NCBI GenBank assembly: GCA_965652645.1
Contig: CBFGXE010000001.1
Coordinates: forward strand, 124,001 to 188,000
Direction: 5' to 3'
From: ZC4RG30 sp965652645
Lineage (GTDB): Bacteria; Pseudomonadota; Gammaproteobacteria; Steroidobacterales; Steroidobacteraceae
DNA: 64,000 bases
This document shows positions 17,415-26,578 of the stretch, piece by piece. A model generated the notes under the pieces. It saw only the letters and a list, made by a program, of their open reading frames with translations, was not told the origin of the DNA and ran no database searches. The translations under genes and the position numbers were made by a program. Every line of letters starts with the position of its first letter. Position 1 is the first letter of the stretch.

Positions 17415-18551
17415 ATGGACACCGCTCCGGCGGGGTCGCCGCGCGCCGGACGCGCGCGGCGGGCCATCAGGTCCTGGCACCGGGCCTTCGGCCTGTTTGC
17501 CGCCTTCTGGCTGCTGCTGCTCGGGGTCACAGGCTCGGTCATCGCGTTTTATGACGAGATCGACCGGGCACTGAATCCCGACCTGTGGACCATTGCCGGT
17601 GAAACGCCGGACACTCCGGCCATTGGTGCCGCCCTGCGCCATGCCGGCGAAGCCTTGCCGGGCTTTGCGCCCCGCTTCATCGACCTGCCTGGTCGGGCAG
17701 ACGCCGCGCTGGCCATCCTCGGCAGTGCAACGGGCGCGGACGGCCAGCCCATGCCGGTGCAGGCCTTCAGCGACCCGCGTGATGGCCGCCTGCTCGGCTG
17801 GCGGGACGAACGCATCGCGCTGGATCGCCACCACCTGATGCCCACCATCTACAGGCTGCATACCGAACTGCTCCTGCACGACACCGGCGTCTGGCTGCTC
17901 GGCCTGCTGGCGCTGCTCTGGATGCTCGACCACGTCGCGGGTGCCGTGCTGGCCATACCCCGCATCGCCGGGGCGCTGTCGGCCTGGCGCATCGCCGGTC
18001 GCGGCCTGAACCTGCGCCGCCTCTACGACCTGCATCGTGCGCCATCACTCTGGCTGCTGCCGCTCACGCTGATGCTGGCGGTGACCGGCTTGTGCCTGAC
18101 CTGGTACGAAGAGACCCGCGGCATCGCCCGCCTCGTGACGACAGTTTCCGGGCGGCTGCACCTGGACTTCCCCCGGGGCGAGGCACCGGAGGCTCCGGCA
18201 GTGGGTCCGGATGAGGCCATGCGCATCGTGCGTGCGCGGGTCAGCGGCGACATCGACAGCATGCTGGCGCTGCCCGCACAGGCGGTGTGGGGTGTGCGCA
18301 GCTTCGATCCGCGCGACATCGATGATCTCGGCCGGCTCTGGACCTATGTGTCCATGGTGGATGGCAGCATCGCCGGGCAGCGGCACGACAACGGAAGCAG
18401 CGCCGGCGATACCTTCTTTGCCTGGCAGTATCCCCTGCATTCCGGCCGCGCCTTCGGCACGGTGGGCAAGTGGATCATCTGCGCCGCCGGCCTGGGCACC
18501 GCGGGAATCTGCCTCACCGGCGTGTGGCTGTGGTGGAGGCGCCGAGCCTAG
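17415..18551 (+). CDS. PepSY-associated membrane protein
   Basis: A 378-residue inner-membrane protein with about four membrane helices: near residues 25-45 (FGLFAAFWLLLLGVTGSVIA), 155-180, 213-235 and at the C-terminus. The N-terminal W-H-R..G motif and periplasmic PepSY regions are characteristic of the family found beside ferric-siderophore receptors. Some members reduce ferric siderophores or help release iron. It starts one base after the receptor stop, so it is in the same operon. Its 3' end overlaps the convergent gene by 4 bases. Confidence 0.88.
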   Translation: MDTAPAGSPRAGRARRAIRSWHRAFGLFAAFWLLLLGVTGSVIAFYDEIDRALNPDLWTIAGETPDTPAIGAALRHAGEALPGFAPRFIDLPGRADAALAILGSATGADGQPMPVQAFSDPRDGRLLGWRDERIALDRHHLMPTIYRLHTELLLHDTGVWLLGLLALLWMLDHVAGAVLAIPRIAGALSAWRIAGRGLNLRRLYDLHRAPSLWLLPLTLMLAVTGLCLTWYEETRGIARLVTTVSGRLHLDFPRGEAPEAPAVGPDEAMRIVRARVSGDIDSMLALPAQAVWGVRSFDPRDIDDLGRLWTYVSMVDGSIAGQRHDNGSSAGDTFFAWQYPLHSGRAFGTVGKWIICAAGLGTAGICLTGVWLWWRRRA

Positions 18552-19660
18552 TCCGCCCGCTGCTTCGCGAGCGCGGCGCGGATCGCCCCCCGGGCCGCCG
18601 CAAGGTCCAGCTTGCCGGCGGCGAATTGCTCGGCCTGTTCGAACAATTCGGCATACGCCCCGGACTGGTCGCTGTTGGCGTTGAGCCGGACCGAACCACC
18701 CGGGGCGAGCATCTGGTCCCACGCGACCAGCACCTCGCGCCAGTAGGCGCGTGTTGCATCGTAGTATTTGCCGGCCTCGGCAAAGTAGTCGCCACCGATG
18801 CGTTCGTAGCGCGCCACGCCATACTCGCGTCCCACGTAAGGCAGCGCCGCGCCACTGGCCTCCTTCAGGTTGTTCTCTTCCTGCAGCCAGCCGGCTGGCA
18901 GAACGGTATGGCGGTTCGTGCCCCGCAGCAGCTGGTAGTCCTGCCGCACCGACCATTCGCGGCGCGGCAGCGGGCGCGCGGTCTCGCCGCTGATCCAGGT
19001 GGAGAAGGCGGCGCCGTGCTCCCAGCGGCCGAGCGATCCATAACGCGGGGATTCATCGACCTGGTACACCACCTGCGCCCACTTGCCGCGGCGCTCCGCC
19101 TCGCCGAGCACGCGGCGCGTCCAGCGGTTTTCGCCCTGGTATTCCACCAGGTGCGTGGGTTCATATATCCAGTCCTGCCGCCAGTGCTTGGTGACCATGG
19201 GCGCCATGGGCTTGCCATCCGGTCCCACCACATGCATCTCGAGGATGTGCACCAGGCTGATGTGGCGCGGTTCGTCGCGATCGATGAACACCTTCTCGGT
19301 ACCCCAGGACTGGTACGGCCGGGCGCGCGAACCATCGCCGGTGAAGGCCGCCACCTCGAGGAAATCGAAGTTCACCCGGAAACCACCGGTCATGGCGAGG
19401 ATGGCGCGCCGGTCGCGCTCCAGGTCGGGGATGCCCGGCTCCCGCAGGGCCACCCACTGCGGCGAGGGCGCGGTCTCCAGCTTCACCTCCGCGCCGCGGG
19501 TGCTGCCACCGCGCGGCGCGGGCGCGGCCGGACCCACGGGCCAGCTGAAGGTGTAGCGTGATTCAACGCGCTGCGGGGCGGCGGCGGTCTCCGCCGCGAC
19601 CGCCGCCAGGGGCGCTGCCGCCAGCACCGCGGCCAGGAAGAAGCTACGCAAGGTCTGCAT
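18548..19660 (-). CDS. Secreted protein resembling the DUF6607 family
   Basis: A 370-residue protein with a clean signal peptide (MQTLRSFFLAAVLAAAPLAAVAA). The start at 19660 is chosen because the leader begins here, although the frame is open upstream. The mature sequence is rich in Trp, Tyr and charged residues (for example TKHWRQDWIYEPTHLVEYQG) and lacks membrane helices; it looks like a periplasmic beta-rich protein. I believe it belongs to DUF6607, which often sits beside TonB receptors and PepSY proteins, but this rests on recall. Function is unknown. A role with the iron-uptake operon that converges on it is inferred. Confidence 0.7.
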   Translation of the reverse strand: MQTLRSFFLAAVLAAAPLAAVAAETAAAPQRVESRYTFSWPVGPAAPAPRGGSTRGAEVKLETAPSPQWVALREPGIPDLERDRRAILAMTGGFRVNFDFLEVAAFTGDGSRARPYQSWGTEKVFIDRDEPRHISLVHILEMHVVGPDGKPMAPMVTKHWRQDWIYEPTHLVEYQGENRWTRRVLGEAERRGKWAQVVYQVDESPRYGSLGRWEHGAAFSTWISGETARPLPRREWSVRQDYQLLRGTNRHTVLPAGWLQEENNLKEASGAALPYVGREYGVARYERIGGDYFAEAGKYYDATRAYWREVLVAWDQMLAPGGSVRLNANSDQSGAYAELFEQAEQFAAGKLDLAAARGAIRAALAKQRAD

Positions 19661-19787
19661 CAGGGAGTCCTTGGGGGCCTCTGGCGAGTATAGGAGGGCG
19701 GTTCCCGTTGACAACCCGGCATCCGGCGCACACTGCGGCCCCCGGAGGCTAGAATTCCCGCCCGTGGTCCGTATTTCCCTGCCTGCC

Positions 19788-20450
19788 ATGACTGCCGTCA
19801 CCGACACCGAACGCCCCCGCCTCCAGCCACCCAGGGAGGGCCCGCTGCTGCTGCATTCCTGCTGCGCGCCCTGCTCCGGCGAGGTGATGGAGGCACTGCT
19901 GGCGTCGGGGATCCAGTACACCATCTTCTTCTACAACCCGAACATCCACCCGAAGCAGGAATACCTGCTGCGCAAGGAAGAGAACATCCGCTTCGCGGAG
20001 AAGCACGGCATCGGGTTCATCGACGCCGACTACGACACCAGCAAGTGGTTCCAGCGGGTGAAGGGGCTGGAGCACGAGCCGGAGCGCGGCGCGCGCTGCA
20101 CCGCCTGCTTCGACATGCGCTTCGAGCGCACCGCGCTGTACGCGCACGAGCACGGCTTCCCGATGATCGCAAGCGTGCTGGGCATCTCGCGCTGGAAGGA
20201 CATGAACCAGATCAACGGCTGCGGCATCCGCGCCGCGGCGCGCTACCCGGACCTGGTGTACTGGGACTACAACTGGCGCAAGGGCGGCGGCGCCCAGCGC
20301 ATGATCGAGATCAGCAAACGCGAGCAGTTCTACCAGCAGGAATATTGCGGCTGCGTGTATTCACTCCGCGACACGAACGCCCATCGTGCCGCGCAGGGCC
20401 GCAAGCCGATCGAGATCGGCGTGCTGTATTACGGACGCGATCCGAGCTGA
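19788..20450 (+). CDS. queH: Epoxyqueuosine reductase QueH
   Basis: A 220-residue protein of the QueH (DUF208) family, which carries out the last step of queuosine synthesis in tRNA by reducing epoxyqueuosine. Conserved cysteines are visible in HSCCAPCSGEV near residue 25, RCTACFDMR near 107 and EYCGCVYSL near 190; they bind a 4Fe-4S cluster and a second metal. The ATG at 19788 lacks a strong ribosome site; an in-frame GTG at 19764 is an alternative. The 3' end overlaps the convergent aminotransferase gene by 22 bases. Confidence 0.93.
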   Translation: MTAVTDTERPRLQPPREGPLLLHSCCAPCSGEVMEALLASGIQYTIFFYNPNIHPKQEYLLRKEENIRFAEKHGIGFIDADYDTSKWFQRVKGLEHEPERGARCTACFDMRFERTALYAHEHGFPMIASVLGISRWKDMNQINGCGIRAAARYPDLVYWDYNWRKGGGAQRMIEISKREQFYQQEYCGCVYSLRDTNAHRAAQGRKPIEIGVLYYGRDPS

Positions 20451-21565
20451 TCCAGCGCGGCGGCAAGGTGGGCCACGGTGCGGTCCACGTTGCGCAGCTT
20501 CTCCAGGCCGAAAAGGCCCATGCGGAAGGTACTGAACCGGGGCCCTTCGCCACACTGCAGGGGCACGCCCGAGGCCGCCTGCAGGCCGACACCGAGGAAC
20601 TTCCTGCCGCTCTGGATATCCGGGTCTGTGGTGTAGCTGACCACCACGCCGGGAGCCTTCCAGCCCTCGGCGGCCACGCTCGGGAATCCACGCGATTCCA
20701 GCAGCGCGCGCACCTTGCTGCCCAGCTCCACCTGCTGCGTGCGCAACTTCCCGAAGCCATCGGCGCGCGTCTCCAGGATGGCATCGCGCAGGCGCACCAG
20801 CGCATCGGTGGGCATGGTGGCGTGGTAGGAATGCTGGCCCTTCTCGTAGCCTTCGGCGATCTGCATCCACTTCTTCAGGTCGCAGGCGAAACTGGAGCTC
20901 TGCGTGGCGTCGATGGCGGCGCGGGCGCGCTCGCCCAGCATCACCATCGCGCAGCAGGGTGAGCTGCTCCAGCCCTTCTGCGGGGCCGACAGCAGGATGT
21001 CGACGCCGGTGGCCTTCATGTCCACCCACATGGCGCCCGAGGCGATGCAGTCGAGCACGAACAGCGCGCCCACTTCGCGCGCGGCGGCGCCGACCACCTT
21101 CAGGTAGTCATCGGGCAGGATGATGCCGCTGGCGGTTTCCACATGCGGCGCGAACACCAGCTTCGGCTTCTCGGCGCGGATGGTGGCCGCCACCTCTTCC
21201 GCCGGGCACGGCGCCCAGGGGGCCTGCGGGCCGCTGCCCTGCTGCGTGGCCTTGCAGACCACCTCGCCGGCGCCCAGCCCGCCCATCTGCAGGATCTGGC
21301 TCCAGCGGTAGCTGAAGAAGCCATTGCGGACCACCAGCACCTTCTCGCGGTTGGCGAACTGGCGCACCACGGCCTCCATGCCGAAGGTGCCGCTGCCGGG
21401 CACCAGCACCACGGTCCCGGCGGCATAGACTTCCTTCAGGGCACCGATGATGTCCTGCATCACGCCGACGAAGCGCTTTGACATGTGGTTGAGCGCGCGG
21501 TCGGTGTAGACCACCGAGAATTCAAGCAATCCGTCGGGGTCCACGTTGGGAAGCAAGCCGGGCAT
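20429..21565 (-). CDS. Class V PLP-dependent aminotransferase (serine/alanine-glyoxylate type)
   Basis: A 378-residue fold-type I enzyme. The PLP lysine lies in LLSAPQKGWSSSP near residue 205, and the PLP-binding aspartate in FVLDCIASG. GSGTFGMEAVVRQFA near residue 60 and the C-terminal FRMGLFG are typical of alanine-glyoxylate/serine-glyoxylate/phosphonate aminotransferase relatives. The ATG at 21565 is preceded by GGAG with 6-base spacing. It probably moves amino groups to glyoxylate or a similar 2-oxo acid; the true substrate is open. No operon partner is evident. Confidence 0.85.
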   Translation of the reverse strand: MPGLLPNVDPDGLLEFSVVYTDRALNHMSKRFVGVMQDIIGALKEVYAAGTVVLVPGSGTFGMEAVVRQFANREKVLVVRNGFFSYRWSQILQMGGLGAGEVVCKATQQGSGPQAPWAPCPAEEVAATIRAEKPKLVFAPHVETASGIILPDDYLKVVGAAAREVGALFVLDCIASGAMWVDMKATGVDILLSAPQKGWSSSPCCAMVMLGERARAAIDATQSSSFACDLKKWMQIAEGYEKGQHSYHATMPTDALVRLRDAILETRADGFGKLRTQQVELGSKVRALLESRGFPSVAAEGWKAPGVVVSYTTDPDIQSGRKFLGVGLQAASGVPLQCGEGPRFSTFRMGLFGLEKLRNVDRTVAHLAAALDQLGSRP

Positions 21566-21634
21566 CACGATCTCCGTTGTGTTCGTCGCATCAGGCAGCG
21601 CGGCATTGTAGGGGCCGCGCCTGCCCCTGTCCCG

Positions 21635-22072
21635 TCAGGCCGCGGCCGGCGGGACCGGATCCGCGGTATTGCGCACCGCGATCACCGTGAGGGTGCGCGG
21701 CCCGCCCACCGGCGAGGGCCAGTCGATGGACTGTCCCGGGCGCATGCCCAGGAGCGCTGCACCAATCGAGGTGAGCACCGAGATGCGGTCCTGGGTCACG
21801 TCGGCCTCGTGCGGCCACGCCAGGCCCACTTCGCGCAGGCGGCCGGTCTGGTCGTCGCGGAAGGTGACCTGCGAGCCCACGCGCGCAAAGTCGCTGCCGA
21901 TGGCCTCGTCGGGCAACACCCTGGCCCGGCCGAGCTCGCGGTCCAGGTATTCGGCCACCAGCGGCGAGGTGCGCGCGGCCGCCTGGGCGAGGCCCTGCAG
22001 GCGGTCGTATTCGCTGGCGGGAATGATGATTTCGGGCAGCGCAGCCGCCCGGGAATGCTGGTTGAGTTCCAT
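21635..22072 (-). CDS. rnk: Nucleoside diphosphate kinase regulator Rnk
   Basis: A 145-residue protein of the GreA/GreB-related Rnk family. It has a short N-terminal helix pair (IIIPASEYDRLQGLAQAAA) instead of the long Gre coiled coil. The C-terminal FKBP-like domain (GSQVTFRDDQTGRLREVGL, then PGQSIDWPSPVGGPRTLTV) is well preserved. Rnk binds RNA polymerase near the secondary channel and influences nucleoside diphosphate kinase levels, and in some species polysaccharide synthesis. Its leader carries two strong hairpins. Confidence 0.88.
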   Translation of the reverse strand: MELNQHSRAAALPEIIIPASEYDRLQGLAQAAARTSPLVAEYLDRELGRARVLPDEAIGSDFARVGSQVTFRDDQTGRLREVGLAWPHEADVTQDRISVLTSIGAALLGMRPGQSIDWPSPVGGPRTLTVIAVRNTADPVPPAAA

Positions 22073-22102
22073 GGTTTTCGCGCTCCTGTTGCAGTGAAGA
22101 CA

Positions 22103-22170
22103 GGGCGGAGGGGACTTGCTCCGCCCGTGGGACTACCCCGGGCGAAGCACACAAGCGGCTACGCCCGGGG
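22103..22170. other. Two tandem GC-rich hairpins in the rnk leader region
   Basis: GGGCGGAG/CTCCGCCC (22103-22110 and 22119-22126) and CCCCGGGCG/CGCCCGGGG (22136-22144 and 22162-22170) are perfect 8- and 9-bp stems in the 282-base gap between rnk and the peroxiredoxin gene. If the rnk transcript begins upstream of them they would sit in its 5' leader. No T-run follows on either strand, so simple terminators are unlikely. Confidence 0.45.
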
Positions 22171-22300
22171 CGGGGGACCCTGGATGGAATGACCGGCCGC
22201 CGGAAAGGCAGGCAGGCAGGTGGAATGGACGTAGCGGGACATGCAACGAGCATAGCCCCTGCCCGCCCCAAGTCAACCGCCGGGAACCGGATCAGGTATT

Positions 22301-22321
22301 TACATCACATTGTGATATATT
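22301..22321 (+). promoter_or_regulatory. Palindromic operator with -10 box upstream of the peroxiredoxin-cysJI operon
   Basis: ATCACA-T-TGTGAT is a perfect 13-bp palindrome at 22304-22316, extendable to 19 bp with one mismatch pair. TATATT at 22316-22321 directly abuts it and fits a -10 box some 33 bases before the ATG. The AT-rich patch stands out from the GC-rich surroundings. A repressor or redox/sulfur-responsive regulator is likely, but the site does not clearly match a known consensus. Confidence 0.55.
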
Positions 22322-22354
22322 TGCGTCCCGATCACCTGATTCATGGAGTCACCC

Positions 22355-22987
22355 ATGGCATTGCAACTTGGAGATGTCGCCCCGGATTTCACGGCTGTCA
22401 CGACGCAGGGCACCATCAATTTCCACGACTGGCTGGGCAGTTCCTGGGCGGTGCTGTTCTCCCATCCGAAGGACTTCACGCCCGTATGCACCACCGAACT
22501 GGGCTTCACTGAGAAGGTCCGCCCCGAATTCGAAAAACGCGGCGTGAAGGTGATCGGCCTTTCGGTTGACGGCATCAATGACCATGAGCGCTGGGCCGAC
22601 GACATCGAGCAGACCCAGGGCGCGCGGCCACGCTTCCCCATCATCGCGGACCCGGACCGCACGGTGGCCACCGCCTACGGGATGCTGCATCCCAAGGCCG
22701 ATTCCACCCACACCGTGCGCTCTGTATTCATCATCGATCCGGCGAAGAAGATCCGCGCCTCCATCACCTACCCGGCTTCCACCGGGCGCAACTTCAACGA
22801 GGTGCTGCGGGTGATCGATTCGCTGCAGCTCACCGACAAGCACAAGGTGGCCACGCCAGTGAACTGGAACCCGGGTGATGAGGTGATCATCGTGCCGTCG
22901 GTTTCCAACGACGAGGCACGTAACCTCTTCCCGGGGGGCTGGAACGAACAGCGGCCCTACCTGCGGCTGGTGAAGCAGCCCGCCTGA
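22355..22987 (+). CDS. 1-Cys type peroxiredoxin (Prx6 group)
   Basis: A 210-residue peroxidase. The peroxidatic cysteine lies in the motif HPKDFTPVCTTELG near residue 47. The Prx6-specific C-terminal part (VATPVNWNPGDEVIIVPSVS and RPYLRLVKQP) is present. No resolving cysteine is seen in the usual place. It reduces hydrogen peroxide or organic peroxides. The start at 22355 is preferred because GGAG lies 6 bases upstream. The TGA overlaps the ATG of cysJ, so it heads a three-gene operon with sulfite reductase. Confidence 0.92.
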   Translation: MALQLGDVAPDFTAVTTQGTINFHDWLGSSWAVLFSHPKDFTPVCTTELGFTEKVRPEFEKRGVKVIGLSVDGINDHERWADDIEQTQGARPRFPIIADPDRTVATAYGMLHPKADSTHTVRSVFIIDPAKKIRASITYPASTGRNFNEVLRVIDSLQLTDKHKVATPVNWNPGDEVIIVPSVSNDEARNLFPGGWNEQRPYLRLVKQPA

Positions 22988-24840
22988 TGGCACGCATGGG
23001 CGCCATCACGGTCCTGCGCGAGCCGGAGACGGGACTCGAAGCAACCGCCCCGACGATGGCGGATGATCCCTGGCGCCACGCGCCACTGGACTCCGCCCTT
23101 GCCGGGGCGGTGCGCCAGCTGGTGGACCGGCTCGGCCCGGCGCAGCGACTCTGGCTCAGCGGCTACCTGGCAGGCAGCCTCGCGCCCGTTTCCGTGCCCG
23201 TTGCGGGGACTGGCGCCAGCCCTGCGACCGCGCCGGTCACCATTCTCTTCGGCTCGGAAAGCGGCAATTCGCAGCGCCTTGCACAGCAGCTGGCGAGGCG
23301 CCTCGCGGACCTCGGGGCCTCGCACCGGGTGATCGACATGATGGACTGTCGCAAGGCGGACCTGGAGCAGGCGCAGCGCGTCGTGGCCATCGTCAGCACC
23401 CACGGCGATGGCGATCCGCCTGAAACCGCGCATGGCCTCTTCGAGCTGCTTGCCGGCAGCCGGGCGCCCGCCCTGGCCGGCAAGCAATTTGCCGTGCTGG
23501 CCCTGGGAGACAGCAGTTACGAGCATTTCTGCGCCGCGGGCAGGAAACTCGATGCACGCCTGGAGCAATTGGGAGCCCGGCGCCTGCTGTCGAGGGTGGA
23601 TTGCGACGTGGACTTCGAGGCCGCGGCGGAGGCGTGGCTTGACGCGATTGCGGCGAGCCTGGCCGAGGCGCCGGCCGTTTCGGCGCCCGCTGCGGCTGGC
23701 GCGGCCGGCGCACGGCCGCCGGCGCGCAGCTGGAGCCGGAAGAACCCGCTGCACGCGACAACACTGGCCAACCAGAAGCTCACCATGCCGCAGGCTTTCC
23801 GGGAGGTGCGCCATGTTGAACTCTCGGTGCCCGACACCGAAATGCGCTACGCGCCAGGCGATGCGCTGGGCGTCGTGCCGCGCAACGACGCAAATCTGGT
23901 CGCCGCGCTGCTGGCCCGGCTCGGCTTCGACCAGGACGTCCCGGTGCAGGCAGCCGGACACGACATGCCGTTGCGCGCAGCCCTGCTGGAACACCGCGAG
24001 CTCGCCACGCTGACGGCACCCTTCCTCCAACGCTATGCCGAAGCGACGGGGGACGCCGACCTGTTGCGCCTGGTAAAGGCAACAGCAGAACTGCAGGACT
24101 TCCTGCACGGACGCGACCTGCTTGACCTCGTGCAGGCATACCCGCCCCGGGGGCTTGATGCGACCACCCTGGTGCAACTGCTGCCGCCGCTGGCGCCCCG
24201 CCTGTATTCCATTTCTTCCAGCGCTCTCGCCACGCCGGGGGAGGTGCATCTCACCGTCGGCCTGGTTGCCTACCAGGTCCGCGATCGTGCACGGCGTGGC
24301 GTGGTCTCGGGCATGTTCGCGGACCTGGCCGAAGGACAGGCCCTGCCGGTCTATCTGCACCGCAATGAAGGCTTCCGCCTGCCGACCGACCCGCACACGC
24401 CCGTCGTGATGGTGGGTGCCGGCACCGGCGTGGCGCCGTATCGAGGTTTCCTCGCCGAGCGCGAGGCCGGCGGCTCCACCGGACGCAACTGGCTGGTGTT
24501 CGGCAACCGCTCCTTCGAGCATGACTTCCTCTACCAGAGCGAATTGCTGGCCTGGCGCCGGCACGGCCTGTTGACGCGGCTCGACGTGGCCTTCTCGCGC
24601 GACCAGGCGCAGAAGTGCTACGTGCAACACCGCCTGCGCGAGGAGGGCGCCCGGCTCTGGGCCTGGCTCAATGAAGGCGCGCACCTGTACCTGTGCGGCG
24701 ACGCGCAGCACATGGCGCCAGACGTGGAGCGTGCCCTGCTTGATGTCTTCCGCGTGCATGGCGGACTCGACGGGGAGGCTGCGGCCGAACACCTGCGCCA
24801 GCTGCGTCGCGAGCGGCGTTTCCAGAAGGATGTGTACTGA
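22987..24840 (+). CDS. cysJ: Sulfite reductase flavoprotein alpha subunit
   Basis: A 617-residue diflavin reductase. It has an FMN-binding flavodoxin domain (residues about 77-215, ILFGSESGNSQRLAQQL and LALGDSSYEHFC), an FAD domain (LYSISSSA near residue 400) and an NADPH domain (VGAGTGVAPYRGFLAE). The protein ends RFQKDVY, with the C-terminal aromatic residue typical of CysJ. It passes electrons from NADPH to the sirohaem subunit for reduction of sulfite to sulfide in cysteine synthesis. The start overlaps the peroxiredoxin stop and the end overlaps cysI. Confidence 0.94.
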   Translation: MARMGAITVLREPETGLEATAPTMADDPWRHAPLDSALAGAVRQLVDRLGPAQRLWLSGYLAGSLAPVSVPVAGTGASPATAPVTILFGSESGNSQRLAQQLARRLADLGASHRVIDMMDCRKADLEQAQRVVAIVSTHGDGDPPETAHGLFELLAGSRAPALAGKQFAVLALGDSSYEHFCAAGRKLDARLEQLGARRLLSRVDCDVDFEAAAEAWLDAIAASLAEAPAVSAPAAAGAAGARPPARSWSRKNPLHATTLANQKLTMPQAFREVRHVELSVPDTEMRYAPGDALGVVPRNDANLVAALLARLGFDQDVPVQAAGHDMPLRAALLEHRELATLTAPFLQRYAEATGDADLLRLVKATAELQDFLHGRDLLDLVQAYPPRGLDATTLVQLLPPLAPRLYSISSSALATPGEVHLTVGLVAYQVRDRARRGVVSGMFADLAEGQALPVYLHRNEGFRLPTDPHTPVVMVGAGTGVAPYRGFLAEREAGGSTGRNWLVFGNRSFEHDFLYQSELLAWRRHGLLTRLDVAFSRDQAQKCYVQHRLREEGARLWAWLNEGAHLYLCGDAQHMAPDVERALLDVFRVHGGLDGEAAAEHLRQLRRERRFQKDVY

Positions 24841-26576
24841 TGAGCGACGTGCTGCCACGCAATGACCTCTCCGCGCCACTGGACCAATTGCACTCCAACG
24901 AGCGCGTGAAGCATGAAAGCCGCCAGCTGCGCGGCACGCTGCAGGCCAGCCTCGCCGATGCCGCCACGGGCGCCGTCGACGAGACCGATACCCTGCTGAC
25001 CAAGTTCTTCGGCATCTACCAGCAGGATGACCGCGACCTGCGCGAGGAACGGCGCCGCGCGAAGCTGGAGCCGCGCTACCAGTTCATGGTGCGCGTGCGC
25101 CTGCCGGGCGGGGTGTGCCGGCCCCGCCAGTGGCTGGCACTCGACGCCCTCGCCCGCGCCCATGCGGGCGACACGCTGCGCCTCACCACACGCCAGACGT
25201 TCCAGTTCCACGGCATCCGCAAGCATCAGCTGCGGGCGCACCTCCAGGGCTTGCATGCCGTGGGACTGGACACCATCGCCGCCTGCGGCGATGACAACCG
25301 CAACGTGATCTGCACGGCCAACCCCCTGCTCTCGCCCGCGCACGCGGCGGTGAGCGAGCTGGCGCACCGCATCGGCGCGCACCTGCTGCCGCGTACCGGC
25401 GCCTATCGCGAGGTATTCCTGGGCGAGGCGGCAGCAACACAGGATGGCGGGCCGGAGGAGCCGCTCTATGGCACCACCTACCTGCCGCGCAAGTTCAAGA
25501 TCGCGCTGGCCGTGCCACCGCGCAATGACGTGGACGTCTTCGCCCATGACCTGGGTTTCATTGCCGTGGTCGAGGACGGCCGCATCATCGGCTACAACGT
25601 GCTCGCTGGTGGCGGCATGGGCAGGACGCACAACCAGCCGCAGACCTTTCCGCGGCTGGCCGAGCCGGTTGGCCTGTGCAGGCCGGAAGATGTGCTTGCG
25701 GTCGCCGAGCAAGCGATGTGCATCCAGCGCGATTTCGGCGATCGCCGTGACCGGGCGCACGCCCGCTTCAAGTACACCATCGAGGACCGGGGCATTCCCT
25801 GGTTCCGGGCGGAGCTGGAGCGGCGCCTGGGGCATACGCTGGACGAGGCGCGGCTGGTGCGGTTCACGACCTCCGCCGATCCCTACGGCTGGGAAAGGTC
25901 CGCCGATGGCCTGTGGCATTTCGCGCTGCATGTGCCCAACGGCAGGCTGGTGGATCGCCCGGGGACGACCTGGCTGACGGGTCTGCGCGAAATTGCCGCC
26001 ATCCACCAGGGTGTATTCGCGCTCACCACGAACCAGAACGTCATCATCGCCGGCGTATCTGGAATGCAACGCCCGAGGATCGAGGCGTTGCTCAATGCGC
26101 ACGGACTCTCCCAGGCACAGCCCCGGGATCCGCTGCGCGCCCGGGCCATGGCATGTGTGGCGCTGCCCACCTGCGGGCTGGCCATGGCCGAAAGCGAGCG
26201 ATACCTGCCCTCGCTGCTGGACCGGATTGCCTCGATCCTCGCCGAATTCGGCCTTTCATCGCAGCCCATCTCGGTACGCATGAGCGGCTGTCCCAATGGC
26301 TGCTCGCGACCCTTCCTCGCCGAGATTGCCCTTGTCGGCAAGGCGCCCGGGCGATACGACCTCTACCTGGGGGCCAGTCCCTCTGGCCAGCGGCTCAACG
26401 TGCTGCACCGGCAGACCCTGGATGAGGCGCGGATCCTCGAGGAGTTGCGCGCGGTGCTGGGTCGCTTTGCCCGGGAGCGCCACGAGGGCGAAGCCTTCGG
26501 AGACTTCGTGGCCCGGGCGGGAATCGTGACGCCACCGGGTGCATTGGACGCGCAGAGCGGGGCACTGCAGGCCTGA
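24840..26576 (+). CDS. cysI: Sulfite reductase hemoprotein beta subunit
   Basis: A 578-residue assimilatory sulfite reductase. Sirohaem and substrate contacts lie in LRLTTRQTFQFHGI. The four cysteines that bind the 4Fe-4S/sirohaem centre are in CVALPTCGLAMAE and MSGCPNGCSRP. The length is that of CysI (about 570). It reduces sulfite to sulfide with six electrons from CysJ. The ATG overlaps the cysJ TGA. No cysH or cysG is present in the window. Confidence 0.95.
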   Translation: MSDVLPRNDLSAPLDQLHSNERVKHESRQLRGTLQASLADAATGAVDETDTLLTKFFGIYQQDDRDLREERRRAKLEPRYQFMVRVRLPGGVCRPRQWLALDALARAHAGDTLRLTTRQTFQFHGIRKHQLRAHLQGLHAVGLDTIAACGDDNRNVICTANPLLSPAHAAVSELAHRIGAHLLPRTGAYREVFLGEAAATQDGGPEEPLYGTTYLPRKFKIALAVPPRNDVDVFAHDLGFIAVVEDGRIIGYNVLAGGGMGRTHNQPQTFPRLAEPVGLCRPEDVLAVAEQAMCIQRDFGDRRDRAHARFKYTIEDRGIPWFRAELERRLGHTLDEARLVRFTTSADPYGWERSADGLWHFALHVPNGRLVDRPGTTWLTGLREIAAIHQGVFALTTNQNVIIAGVSGMQRPRIEALLNAHGLSQAQPRDPLRARAMACVALPTCGLAMAESERYLPSLLDRIASILAEFGLSSQPISVRMSGCPNGCSRPFLAEIALVGKAPGRYDLYLGASPSGQRLNVLHRQTLDEARILEELRAVLGRFARERHEGEAFGDFVARAGIVTPPGALDAQSGALQA

Positions 26577-26578
26577 CC

